Source of the DNA: Ignavibacteriota bacterium
GTDB lineage: Bacteria; Bacteroidota; Ignavibacteria; Palsa-1295
Reading direction: 5' to 3'
DNA: 64,000 bases
Assembly: GCA_003151825.1 (NCBI GenBank)
Contig: PLYO01000029.1
Location: forward strand, 1-64,000
Within the stretch, counting starts at the first letter, position 1, and every line of letters starts with the position of its first letter. Of the stretch, positions 9,825 to 18,924 are shown piece by piece. A model generated the notes under the pieces. It was not told the origin of the DNA and did not search any database. It saw nothing but the letters and a program-made list of their open reading frames with translations. The position numbers and the translations under genes were made by a program.

Positions 9825-9878
9825 CGCACCGGCCAAAGCGTCGTGACCGGAAAAAACTATTTACCGCCGAAAAAATAG
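9825..9878 (+). repeat. Direct repeat copy 2 (RTGQSVVTGKNYLPPKK*)
   Basis: cgcaccggccaaagcgtcgtgaccggaaaaaactatttaccgccgaaaaaatag. Confidence 0.85.
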
Positions 9879-9919
9879 AAAAATGGAACTTAGCCCACCG
9901 AAAAAGCTTTTCCAATGCA

Positions 9920-9955
9920 AGCCCGTTTGCCAGAGCAAGCGGGCTATTTTTATTT
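9920..9955 (+). terminator. Rho-independent terminator
   Basis: agcccgtttgc cagag... gcaagcgggct followed by atttttattttt. Confidence 0.75.
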
Positions 9956-9990
9956 TTCGATTTCTTGTGATTTTTATTTAAAAAAACAAC

Positions 9991-11175
9991 ATGAAAAAAG
10001 GCTACGGCTCTTACATTGGAATCCTACTTCTTGCTTCAGCGCTTCTAAATGGGTGCAGCCATTCGACGCAAGTTACGAATACGCCAACGACCACATCGAG
10101 CACATGGGCTGGTGTGACCCAAGATCCGATGTATCCCGTGGTTATTTCCGATTCTCTCGGCGAAACTTTGACCGCCGTTCGTGATACAACTTCAAATAAA
10201 ATCATTGCAGAAATTTTCAGAGACTCCAAAAACGATAGTGCCGTTATCTGGCTAAGTGATAGTGTTCTTCCGAGCAAAGCCGTTTTCGGAAAATGCGAGT
10301 TCTTTTTTAGTAACTATACTGATAGCAGCGTTGACATTGCAATAACTGATACTGCCGGAGATATTGGCGTACTTCAGAAACTAAATATAGCCGATGTATT
10401 GCACACGGATACTATTCGAAGCAATGTTATCAAACGAGCGAGTCTAAAAAACCGAGTGGTTCCATTAGATGCGACGATCTCAGGGCTGGAATTTTGGGAC
10501 ATTCTCAACATGATGGTAACTGGTTACTCATCATTTAATTGTGTGGTCGGTCTTGCAACGCTCGGTTCTGTTATCTTTCTTAGTGGTGGAACTGCACTTG
10601 CTGGACTATCTACAGTAATTCCAGAAGTTTATGAGTTAGGCTTATCATGTTGGGAAGCTTTCCAAAGTGCCCTTGAATTCATTCGAGATCATGGGTTGCC
10701 TTCAACACCACCAGCCGCTCCTTCTCCTTACCAAAAGCCCGGAATGAACAATGGTGCTCCATTGGCCGCAGGCAATTCGCTGGATCAATACATTAACAGC
10801 ATGCCATCAAGCACATCTATAGCATGGTCTAATGCGAATTCGGGAACCATAACAACTTCGGGGGCGGTTCAAGGCTCTGGCGGTACAAGCGATGGGATTA
10901 GTAGTTTTTCAGGAAGTGCTGGTTCGGATTCTACTACAGCGTATGTCACAATTAGTAACGGCATACTATCAGGCGGTGGGAATTCACCTGTAAAAGATGG
11001 TTCATCTATCGTAAACTTAAACTTTCTCATTACAGATTTTCCATGTAAATTGGGGATTTTTTCCGATTCTAAACTAATTTATGGCACATTTAGCGCTTCT
11101 GGAACATTCAGTGAAAACCCGACCGGATGGCTTGGCCCGGGGACGATTTCAGGTTCATTCAAAATCAATAAGTAA
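9991..11175 (+). CDS. Hypothetical lipoprotein
   Basis: MKKGYGSYIGILLLASALLNGCS lipobox; Ser/Gly/Thr-rich C-terminal part. Confidence 0.75.
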   Translation: MKKGYGSYIGILLLASALLNGCSHSTQVTNTPTTTSSTWAGVTQDPMYPVVISDSLGETLTAVRDTTSNKIIAEIFRDSKNDSAVIWLSDSVLPSKAVFGKCEFFFSNYTDSSVDIAITDTAGDIGVLQKLNIADVLHTDTIRSNVIKRASLKNRVVPLDATISGLEFWDILNMMVTGYSSFNCVVGLATLGSVIFLSGGTALAGLSTVIPEVYELGLSCWEAFQSALEFIRDHGLPSTPPAAPSPYQKPGMNNGAPLAAGNSLDQYINSMPSSTSIAWSNANSGTITTSGAVQGSGGTSDGISSFSGSAGSDSTTAYVTISNGILSGGGNSPVKDGSSIVNLNFLITDFPCKLGIFSDSKLIYGTFSASGTFSENPTGWLGPGTISGSFKINK

Positions 11176-11186
11176 GTTCGCCCCAG

Positions 11187-11280
11187 CATTTGCAATGGAA
11201 TGTATGAGTGCCTTGTCCGAATGAATGGAATGGATGATCGGTCATCCACGGTGCGGAGCGCGGGAATTATTGTGCTGCGT
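11187..11280 (+). repeat. Direct repeat copy 1 flanking the DUF433/DUF5615 module
   Basis: catttgcaatggaatgtatgagtgccttgtccgaatgaatggaa[tggatgatcggtcatcca]cggtgcggagcgcgggaattattgtgctgcg. Confidence 0.85.
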
Positions 11281-11297
11281 TAAGCGGCTCGCGCGCT

Positions 11298-11615
11298 TTA
11301 TTCCATAACATAGAGTTTTTTCTCCATCGGCGCATTTAATCGTTCCAGCACTGCTGGAACGAACGGCTGCAAATCCTGCCATCGCAGAAATCGGGAATGG
11401 ATGACGAGGACGGGAATTGGGATCGAATCGAGATTTTGTTGAAATTGAAGATTCTTATCCACGGTGAGAAATGCATCGAACTCTGTTGCCGCCAACGCAA
11501 GCAATTTCCCATTTTTGACGCCGCGCCATTTCATATCGGCGACCGTCTTCACTTCATGCCCATCGAGCGCACGTTTCATCCGCCAATGCACGCACTCGTC
11601 AAGAAGAACTTTCAC
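11298..11615 (-). CDS. DUF5615 PIN-like toxin
   Basis: MKVLLDECVHWRMKRALDGHEVKTVADMKWRGVKNGKLLALAATEFDAFLTVDKNLQFQQNL. Confidence 0.85.
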   Translation of the reverse strand: MKVLLDECVHWRMKRALDGHEVKTVADMKWRGVKNGKLLALAATEFDAFLTVDKNLQFQQNLDSIPIPVLVIHSRFLRWQDLQPFVPAVLERLNAPMEKKLYVME

Positions 11616-11829
11616 AAACGAGTTGCTCCGTAAACATTGCAGCTTCTTCCAAGGCGCGTGCCGCTTGCTCGCGAGTCACCGTGGGAAAATCCCTCACAAA
11701 ATCGTCAATCGTTTCGCCGGCTTCGAGATATTCGATGAGTCCATCGAAGGGAACGCGCGTACCGGCAAAAACGGGAGTTCCGCCCATGATTTCAACATCG
11801 GAAACGATTTCGCGAACTTGCGTCAGCAT
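11599..11829 (-). CDS. DUF433 antitoxin
   Basis: IMGGTPVFAGTRVPFDGLIEYLEAGETIDDFVRDFPTVTREQAARALEEA; overlaps the toxin gene. Confidence 0.9.
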   Translation of the reverse strand: MLTQVREIVSDVEIMGGTPVFAGTRVPFDGLIEYLEAGETIDDFVRDFPTVTREQAARALEEAAMFTEQLVCESSS

Positions 11830-11935
11830 ACAAAGGCTAACGATGCGCTATGCGATTGCGTTCGTCACCCTTCCAGCGCCGTCACAATAGCCACCTCTAT
11901 TCCGGTGAGCATAGCTTCACCTGGAGCGATCCCAT

Positions 11936-12012
11936 CATTTGGAATGGGATGTATGAGTGTCTTGTCCGCATGAATGGAACAGTGCAAAGCGCGGGGATTA
12001 TTGTGCTGCGGT
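11936..12012 (+). repeat. Direct repeat copy 2 flanking the DUF433/DUF5615 module
   Basis: catttggaatgggatgtatgagtgtcttgtccgcatgaatggaacagtgcaaagcgcggggattattgtgctgcgg; lacks the 18-bp palindrome. Confidence 0.85.
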
Positions 12013-12199
12013 GAATTCCACACACCCTCCCCTAACCCCTCCCGCAAGCGGGAGGGGAAATTAACACCCAAAAAGAACTCACTCCCCTGCCCCGCTGTTC
12101 ACGGGCCGGAATTCAACCAGGATTACGCTGATTTTAGCTGATTTCGCGGATTGATTTTCAGGATTGCCAGATAACATTCAAGTAAGACTATCAAGATTT

Positions 12200-13480
12200 A
12201 TGGATTTCAAAGAAGGTAAATATAAAGTTCGCGATCTGAAACTTGCCGATGCCGGTCGCCGGCAAATAGAATGGGCGGAAAGCCGCATGCCCGTGCTCAT
12301 GAAGCTGCGGGAAACGTACTCCAAAACGAAGCCGCTTACGGGCTACCGTATTGCAGGATGTTTGCACGTCACGAAAGAGACAGCCGTACTTATCGAGACA
12401 CTCCGCGCCGCAGGCGCGCAGGTTACGTGGAGCGGCTGCAATCCGCTTTCGACAAACGATGAAGTAGCCGCCGCGCTTGCCAAAGAAGGAGTAGAAATTT
12501 ATGCCTGGTATGGCATGAATGTCGAAGAATTTTACTGGTGCATCGAGCGCTCGCTCGATTTCCATCCGAACCTCACGCTCGATGATGGTGCCGATCTTAT
12601 TTTCACCGTTCACAACAAATTCCCGCAGCTCCTCGACGAGATCATCGGTGGAACGGAAGAAACCACGACAGGTGTGCATCGATTACGTTCGATGTCTGCC
12701 GATGGCAAGCTCCGCTATCCCGTCATTGCCGTTAACGATGCCGAAACGAAATGGGATTTCGATAATGTGTATGGAACCGGACAATCGACGCTCGATGGTG
12801 TGATTCGCGCAACATCGGTGCTGCTTGCAGGCAAGAATATCGTTGTGGCTGGATACGGACATTGCGGTAAAGGCGTTGCCATGCGCGCGAAAGGCATGGG
12901 AGCGAATGTTATCATCACCGAAGTAAAGCCGACCGCCGCGCTTAAAGCCACGCTCGAAGGTATGCGCGTCATGCCAATGGATGAAGCCGCCGCGATCGGC
13001 GACATTTTCATCACCGCGACCGGCGTGAAGGACGTGATCGTCGGACGCCATTTCGATAGTCTGAAAGATGGCGCCATCGTCTGCAACACCGGCCACTACG
13101 ATTGCGAAATTAACATTCCCGAACTCGAAGAGCGCTCCGCCACGCACCGGACCATCCGCGCGAATTGCGAAGAGTATCTTCTCTCGGGGAACCGCCGCGT
13201 GTATCTCCTCGCGCAAGGACGCTTGGTAAATCTCGCCGCCGCGGAGGGACATCCCTCCGAAGTAATGGACATGAGCTTTGCAAATCAATTCCTCAGCCAG
13301 CTTCGTCTTGCAAGAGTCGATAAGGGCGAAGAGACGATGGATCGTGGCTCCGTTTATGACATCCCGGTCGAGCAGGATCAGGAAATCGCCGCGCTGAAGC
13401 TCGAAACCATCGGCGCCTCGATCGATGCACTCACCGAAGAGCAGCTTGCGTACAATCTGGATTATGCGGCGGGGACGTAA
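12200..13480 (+). CDS. ahcY: Adenosylhomocysteinase
   Basis: Strong SAHase motifs (AGCLHVTKETAVLIETL, NVYGTGQSTLDGVIRAT, VVAGYGHCGKGVAMRAKGMGANVIITEV, LVNLAAAEGHPSEVMDMSFANQ); ATG at 12200 preferred over TTG 12164. Confidence 0.97.
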   Translation: MDFKEGKYKVRDLKLADAGRRQIEWAESRMPVLMKLRETYSKTKPLTGYRIAGCLHVTKETAVLIETLRAAGAQVTWSGCNPLSTNDEVAAALAKEGVEIYAWYGMNVEEFYWCIERSLDFHPNLTLDDGADLIFTVHNKFPQLLDEIIGGTEETTTGVHRLRSMSADGKLRYPVIAVNDAETKWDFDNVYGTGQSTLDGVIRATSVLLAGKNIVVAGYGHCGKGVAMRAKGMGANVIITEVKPTAALKATLEGMRVMPMDEAAAIGDIFITATGVKDVIVGRHFDSLKDGAIVCNTGHYDCEINIPELEERSATHRTIRANCEEYLLSGNRRVYLLAQGRLVNLAAAEGHPSEVMDMSFANQFLSQLRLARVDKGEETMDRGSVYDIPVEQDQEIAALKLETIGASIDALTEEQLAYNLDYAAGT

Positions 13481-13488
13481 ACAACCCC

Positions 13489-13580
13489 GTAGGGACGTGC
13501 TGCGCACGTCCGCTTGCTGCAAGCCCGATCTCTGAGTGTGCCATCAACCGAGGGGGAGGACGTGCGCAGCACGTCCCTAC
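13489..13580. repeat. Pair of convergent GTAG-headed REP hairpins
   Basis: GTAGGGACGTGCTGCGCACGTCC (13489-13511) and its inverted partner ggacgtgcgcagcacgtccctac (13558-13580). Confidence 0.85.
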
Positions 13581-13623
13581 GGTGGGGTTCGAGCTCTTCA
13601 TGCAACACCGGGATTCTTTTCCG

Positions 13624-13631
13624 TATTTTTG
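13624..13631 (+). promoter_or_regulatory. Candidate Bacteroidetes-type -7 box TATTTTTG
   Basis: Matches TAnnTTTG, 30 nt upstream of ATG 13661; no clear -33 element. Confidence 0.35.
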
Positions 13632-13660
13632 TTGTGGTAAGGGTATCATTCTTAACTACC

Positions 13661-16135
13661 ATGATACAAAAACTCCTCTTCTTCGCTTCGATGCTTATGC
13701 TCACGTTCGTCGCTGCGCCGGACGCATTCGGCCAGTGGGTCCAGACCTCGCTTGATACCGGGTGGGCTGACTGTTTTGCAGGGAGCGGCACGAATCTGTT
13801 TGCGGGAACCGACAGCGGCATTTTTCTCTCGACCAACAACGGCACAAGCTGGAATGCGGCAGATACCGGATTGGGATCCTTTTCGAATAATTTTGTCATG
13901 TCCTTCGCAGTGAGCGGCACGAATCTCTTTGCGGGGACTTATACCGGCGGCGTATTTCTCTCGACCGACAACGGCACAAGCTGGACGCCGGCAAATACCG
14001 GTTTTCCGGGTCATCCTCTTATCTGGGCGCTTGCGGTGATCGACACGGATATCTTTGCGGGAATTAGTCCCGGTGTTTATCTTTCGACCAACAATGGTAC
14101 AAGCTGGGCTGCGGTGAATAGGAGCTTCTATCAAGTCTATGCCCTTGCGGTGAGCGGCTCGAATCTTTTTGCGGGCGTGAGTGACGGATGGGTTTACCTT
14201 TCGACCAACAACGGTACAAGCTGGACGGCGGAGGGACGCTACTTGAACGTGCATATCAATGCCCTTGCGGTGAGCGGCGCGAATCTCTTTGCGGGTACGG
14301 GTGGCGGCGTTTTTCTCTCGACCGATAACGGCACAAGCTGGACTGCGGCGAATAACGGCTTGACGAATACGAATGTCAAGGCGTTTGCAGTGAGCGGCTC
14401 GAATCTCTTTGCAGGGACTGACGGCGGCGGCGTTTTTCTCTCGACCGATAACGGCACAAGCTGGAATGCGGTCAATAGCGGATTCCCTAATGGAGGGGTG
14501 GGGACGATCCGGAGACTTGCAATAGTCGGCACTAATCTTTTTGCGGGTACTCAAAGCGGGGGCGTTTGGCGAAGACCGCTCTCTGATTTCGTGATTGCGC
14601 CGCCAAGTATCGCACTCTCAACACATACTCTTGATTTTGGAACGCTCTATTATGGTTCCGACAGCACGTTAACCGTCGAGCTTTACGATACGTCCGCCGT
14701 CGCAGTGGGAATCGACGACGATTTGATCACAGGCACGAACGCCGGGGATTTTGCAATTACAGGTAATTCGAAGCAAGCGACATTGCCTTATGAATTGCAG
14801 CCGGGCGATTCGATTGGCCTATCTATCGCCTACAGCGCTCCATACAGTATCGAAACAGATCAGGTGACGCTTCGAATACCGTTTGCCGAGATTCCCGATA
14901 GTGTGCTTCAGATTACGTTAATCGGATCGTCAAAACCTCGCGGTTTCAGCGGCGGCAAGTGGGTCCCGGCCGTGCTGCCCGGGTTCCTTGGGGACATAGT
15001 TTTGAGTTTCGCGGTAAGCGGTACGAATCTATTTGCAGGAACGGATGGCTCCGGCGTTTGGCTCTCGACCGACAATGGCGCAAGTTGGAATTTGGCAGAT
15101 GCCGGGTTGGCAAACAGTGGTTTCCCCGAACAGGACCACTGCTTCGCAGTGAGCGGCACAAATGTCTTTGCTGGGTGCGACGGCGTTTTTCTCTCGACCA
15201 ACAACGGCACAAGCTGGACTCAGACGAGTACGGGAAAGGATACGAGCCATGGTGTCAACGCTCTTGCAGTGAGCGGCTCGAATCTATTTGCAGGCTTTGC
15301 CGGCCATGGCGTTTCTCTTTCGACCAACAATGGCACAAGTTGGGCGAGGGTCAATAACGGATTGACGGACACGACAATCAATGCACTTGCGGTGAGCGGC
15401 ACCAACCTCTTTGCGGGCACCCACGGCGGCGGCGTTTTTCTCACGACCAACAACGGGACAAGCTGGGCTGCGGTTAATAACGGATTGACAGACACGACCA
15501 CTATCTTTTCCCTTGCGGCGATCGGCACGAATATCTTTGCAGGTACGAATTACAACGGCGTTTTTCTCTCAACCAATAATGGCACAAGCTGGACTTCGGC
15601 TAATACCGGATTACCGGCGGGCACGTATGTCAACTCCTTCGCGACGAGTGGCTCGACGCTATTAGCGGGAACGAGCCGGGGCTTTTTCTTCTCGACCGAT
15701 TATGGCGCAAGCTGGACGGTGGATAATACCGGCTTGGATAACGCTTTCATCTATGCCCTTGTAGTGAGCGGCTCGAATCTTTTTGCAGGGTTTGATAATG
15801 CTCAAAGTGGGGATGGCGATATCTGGAAGCTCTCGGATTCGGACCTTAGTGCCGCCGTCTCGCCTGTTACTCCAATAGAAAATTCGATGAGAAGCTATCC
15901 CAACCCATTCTCTCAACGGACAACGATTAGCTTCTCATCACCCGAAAGCGGTGCAGTGGAGATTTTCGTCGTAAATCTTCTCGGCCAGGAAGTGGCGCAT
16001 CTTTTCGATGGCGAGCTTACCGCAGGCCCGCATTCCTTCACCTGGGATGCAAGCGGCGTGGCTCCGGGAAGTTATTGGTGCATTGCCCGCATGGGCGATA
16101 GGACGGAGCGGATTGCGCTGTCGGTTCAGCGATAA
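13661..16135 (+). CDS. Secreted double beta-propeller-like protein with T9SS C-terminal domain
   Basis: Signal peptide MIQKLLFFASMLMLTFVAAPDAFG; about 14 copies of SGSNLFAGTDGGGVFLSTNNGTSW; C-term SYPNPFSQRTTISFSSPESGAVEIFVVNLLGQEV. Confidence 0.88.
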   Translation: MIQKLLFFASMLMLTFVAAPDAFGQWVQTSLDTGWADCFAGSGTNLFAGTDSGIFLSTNNGTSWNAADTGLGSFSNNFVMSFAVSGTNLFAGTYTGGVFLSTDNGTSWTPANTGFPGHPLIWALAVIDTDIFAGISPGVYLSTNNGTSWAAVNRSFYQVYALAVSGSNLFAGVSDGWVYLSTNNGTSWTAEGRYLNVHINALAVSGANLFAGTGGGVFLSTDNGTSWTAANNGLTNTNVKAFAVSGSNLFAGTDGGGVFLSTDNGTSWNAVNSGFPNGGVGTIRRLAIVGTNLFAGTQSGGVWRRPLSDFVIAPPSIALSTHTLDFGTLYYGSDSTLTVELYDTSAVAVGIDDDLITGTNAGDFAITGNSKQATLPYELQPGDSIGLSIAYSAPYSIETDQVTLRIPFAEIPDSVLQITLIGSSKPRGFSGGKWVPAVLPGFLGDIVLSFAVSGTNLFAGTDGSGVWLSTDNGASWNLADAGLANSGFPEQDHCFAVSGTNVFAGCDGVFLSTNNGTSWTQTSTGKDTSHGVNALAVSGSNLFAGFAGHGVSLSTNNGTSWARVNNGLTDTTINALAVSGTNLFAGTHGGGVFLTTNNGTSWAAVNNGLTDTTTIFSLAAIGTNIFAGTNYNGVFLSTNNGTSWTSANTGLPAGTYVNSFATSGSTLLAGTSRGFFFSTDYGASWTVDNTGLDNAFIYALVVSGSNLFAGFDNAQSGDGDIWKLSDSDLSAAVSPVTPIENSMRSYPNPFSQRTTISFSSPESGAVEIFVVNLLGQEVAHLFDGELTAGPHSFTWDASGVAPGSYWCIARMGDRTERIALSVQR

Positions 16136-16376
16136 ACAACTTGAAATCTCTCCGAAACACATTGCACGCCGGCGGCGTCATTCCCGCTTGTATCTTTGTA
16201 GTCGTAATCAAATAGTATAAGAGAAGAGGTAGCGGTGCGGTGCTTTCTTATTCCCGCTGGAGGCCTTTCGCTGGAATAACAGGTAAGGAAATGGCCTGAC
16301 ATTACCCTAAACCCATCCGTCCCCTTCGCCGTTATAAGTTCGTGACCCCGAAGTCTTCGCTACCAGAAACCCCTGC

Positions 16377-17114
16377 ATGATCCTCCACGCTGCTACGATG
16401 ATTCATCTCAGCGTGATCGCTCATGCTTGCGGCATGATCGCTCATGCTGGCGTGATTGCGGCGTTTCATCCGCTTGCGTCGTTCACAAGCGGGATTCTGA
16501 AATTTCTAAGTCAGGCGCTCATCGATTATGGGTACGTGATCGTTTTCGTTGCCATCATGATCGAAAGCATGGGTGTACCGTTTCCTGGCGAGACGACACT
16601 GCTCGTGGCTTCGGCGTATGCGGCGTCGAGCGGTGCGCTCAGCATTTTTGGAGTAATCGGCTCCGCTGCCGGCGGCGCGATGATCGGCGACAGCCTCGGC
16701 TATTGGATTGGCCGCGAAGGCGGTAGGCGGCTTATTCGGCGCTATGGAAAATATGTCGGTCTCACCGACCATCGCTACCAGCGCGTGCAGGGTTATCTAA
16801 AGCTGCATGGCGGCAAGGCCGTCTTTTTCGGGCGCTTCGTTTCGGTTGCTCGGACGTGGATCGCGGTGTTAGTCGGCGCGCATCATTTGAATTATGTGCA
16901 GTTCCTGCTGTATGACATCTTGGGAGCGATTGTCTGGGCGACGCTCTATGGCTCGCTCGGCTATGCCTTCGGCTCGAATCTGCCGCTGCTCGAAAAATGG
17001 GTCAAGCGCGCGGGCATTACGGTCGCGATTTGCTCGGTGGTCGTTGTGGCGATTTATCTTCTCTATCTTCGAAGAAAGCGGAGACTGGCAAAGGAATCGT
17101 CGGAACCGATGTAG
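16377..17114 (+). CDS. DedA family membrane protein
   Basis: IESMGVPFPGETTLLVASAYAA ... GDSLGYWIGREGG ... HGGKAVFFGRFVSVARTWIAVLVGAHH; N-terminus lies in an ATGATCGCTCATGC repeat so the true start may be internal. Confidence 0.9.
   Translation: MILHAATMIHLSVIAHACGMIAHAGVIAAFHPLASFTSGILKFLSQALIDYGYVIVFVAIMIESMGVPFPGETTLLVASAYAASSGALSIFGVIGSAAGGAMIGDSLGYWIGREGGRRLIRRYGKYVGLTDHRYQRVQGYLKLHGGKAVFFGRFVSVARTWIAVLVGAHHLNYVQFLLYDILGAIVWATLYGSLGYAFGSNLPLLEKWVKRAGITVAICSVVVVAIYLLYLRRKRRLAKESSEPM
16411..16447 (+). repeat. Tandem [GA]TGATCGCTCATGC units
   Basis: gcgtgatcgctcatgcttgcggcatgatcgctcatgc; same core upstream of dnaA (33925-33960). Confidence 0.75.
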
Positions 17115-17213
17115 AACCCCTCTCCTTACCAAGGAGAGGGGCAGGGGAGAGGTGTCAGCCTAACTCAACTTTACCTCTCCCCTAACCCCTCTCCTTGGTA
17201 AGGAGAGGGGAAT
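17112..17213. repeat. PLLGKERG-type palindromic repeat, two inverted copies
   Basis: aacccctctccttaccaaggagaggggcaggggagagg...cctctcccctaacccctctccttggtaaggagagggg. Confidence 0.9.
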
Positions 17214-17216
17214 AGT

Positions 17217-18632
17217 TCAGAGCGTTCGAATATCGTTAATCACCATAAAGACCATCAGGAAAAGCAAAATAGCGATTCCAACTTTTTGGAAGTTGAGTTT
17301 GAATCGCTGCGAGAGTTCGTGGCCAAGCGCGGCTTCGATGAGAATGATGAGGAGATGCCCGCCATCGAGCGCGGGGATGGGAAGGATATTAATAAGCGCG
17401 AGTGAAATCGAAAGCAGCGCCATAAATCCGATGAAGCTTTCGAACCCACCTTCGGCGCTCTTGGAAGCGACCTGCGCAATTTTGATCGGGCCGCCGAGCG
17501 CATCGCCAACCGCCATTTTCCCTTCGATGATTTCGCCGATCGAAATAACCGTTATGCGCGCATAGGACCACAGGTTCGTCCAGCCGAGACCGAGCGAGAC
17601 GGCCATGCCATAGTGAATCTCGGTTTTGGGGCCGGCGTAATTCGATTCCTGAACTACGCCGATCTGTCCTTTCGCGTCCGGCGTGACGGTGACAAGTTTG
17701 TGCTCGCCCTTACGGACAAGATCGATAGCGATCGGCTTTAAAGGATGGGAACTTATCGCATCGATCAATGCGCTTGGGTTTGCGATAGCCGCTCCATCGA
17801 TGGCGGCGATGCTATCGCCTTTCAGGAGTCCAGCGTGCGCGGCCGGCGAGGCGGGGAGTACGCTATCGAGCGTCGGCGCAGTGTATCCCGTGGGATCGAG
17901 CCCGAAGCGTTTTTGAACGTCCTTCAGGTTTCCTAAGTCCGAGGCTCGGTAGAGCGCGGAATATAGCTTGCCGCCGCGTTCGAAGGTAATGGAAAAATCG
18001 CGGCCGAATTTTTCCGTCAGGGTTTGATCGATGTCCAGCCAGTTCGTCGCTTTTTTCCCAGCGATGGAGATTACCCGGTCGCCCGGCTGAATGCCATCTT
18101 CTTCCGAGACCGAGCCGTGGGTGACGTAACCAACGGTTGTCGTGGCCGGCGTTTCCGCACCATAAAAATAATTTCTCCCGGAGAAAATCGACCATGCAAG
18201 CAAGACATTCATAATCACGCCCGCGGAAATCACGATGGATTTTTGCCACCAGGGTTTTGCACGAAATTCCCACGGTTGAATTTCGTCCGGCAGCGCTTCG
18301 TTTTGCGTTTCATCGATCATTCCCTCAATTTTGGCGTAGCCGCCAATCGGAAGAATGGAGAGCCGGTAATCGGTATTGTTCTCCAATTGACTTTCGGCTT
18401 CCGGGTCGAGGGGACCGAACGTGAAGCCGTTCACCTTATTGAATCCAAAGATGCGCCGGCCCATGCCGACGGAAAACACTGGCACGCGCATCCCGAAAAT
18501 CCGGCCCGCGATAAAATGCCCGAACTCGTGGATGGTCACGAGCACAAAGATCGTGATGACGAAAAAGAGCAGCGCCCGGAGTACGCTTACCGCGCCTTCA
18601 AGGCCTATTTGAGCTAATATGAAATGTTCCAA
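17217..18632 (-). CDS. rseP: RseP-like site-2 zinc metalloprotease (M50) with PDZ domains
   Basis: VTIHEFGHFIAGRIFGMRVPVFSVGMG (HExxH) and LINILPIPALDGGHLLIILIE. Confidence 0.95.
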   Translation of the reverse strand: MEHFILAQIGLEGAVSVLRALLFFVITIFVLVTIHEFGHFIAGRIFGMRVPVFSVGMGRRIFGFNKVNGFTFGPLDPEAESQLENNTDYRLSILPIGGYAKIEGMIDETQNEALPDEIQPWEFRAKPWWQKSIVISAGVIMNVLLAWSIFSGRNYFYGAETPATTTVGYVTHGSVSEEDGIQPGDRVISIAGKKATNWLDIDQTLTEKFGRDFSITFERGGKLYSALYRASDLGNLKDVQKRFGLDPTGYTAPTLDSVLPASPAAHAGLLKGDSIAAIDGAAIANPSALIDAISSHPLKPIAIDLVRKGEHKLVTVTPDAKGQIGVVQESNYAGPKTEIHYGMAVSLGLGWTNLWSYARITVISIGEIIEGKMAVGDALGGPIKIAQVASKSAEGGFESFIGFMALLSISLALINILPIPALDGGHLLIILIEAALGHELSQRFKLNFQKVGIAILLFLMVFMVINDIRTL

Positions 18633-18745
18633 TGAGAGGGAATAATAATAATAAATGTTACAATGTCCGGGAAGGGCGAGATGGTTCGCTGTTTGGAAAA
18701 AAATAATCCATGGCGGCGGGAAACGAAACTCTGATTATGTCCATA

Positions 18746-18900
18746 TTCAGGTCATTGCGAGGAGGAATTGCGAAGAGAAGCGCGCATGACCGATCATGCG
18801 CGGGAGCAATTCCGACGAAGCAATCTCCCCGCTTCGACGTGGAGATTGCTTCGTCGAATCGAACTCCCTCCGGTCGTTCGATTCTCCTCGCAATGACAAT
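18746..18900. repeat. TCATTGCGAGGAG-type dispersed inverted repeat
   Basis: gtcattgcgaggaggaattgcgaagag...gacgaagcaatctcc...ctcctcgcaatgac; related copy at 34202-34320. Confidence 0.85.
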
Positions 18901-18924
18901 TCTCTAACCTGCACAGTATCATAG

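Noticed and set aside
12100-12200. Possible SAH-type riboswitch upstream of ahcY
   Set aside because: The leader is a CAGGATT-type dispersed repeat and no convincing riboswitch core was seen by eye; an Infernal scan would settle it.
12683-13522. 279-aa antisense ORF over ahcY
   Set aside because: Fully shadows a strongly recognised gene; no family resemblance; compositional artefact of codon usage.
13652-14554. Minus-strand ORF rich in CAVIGREKNAA repeats
   Set aside because: Antisense reading of the tandem propeller repeats.
13661-16135. Regularly spaced repeats suggestive of a CRISPR array
   Set aside because: Repeats are coding, ~120 nt apart and in frame (NLFAG...NNGTSW).
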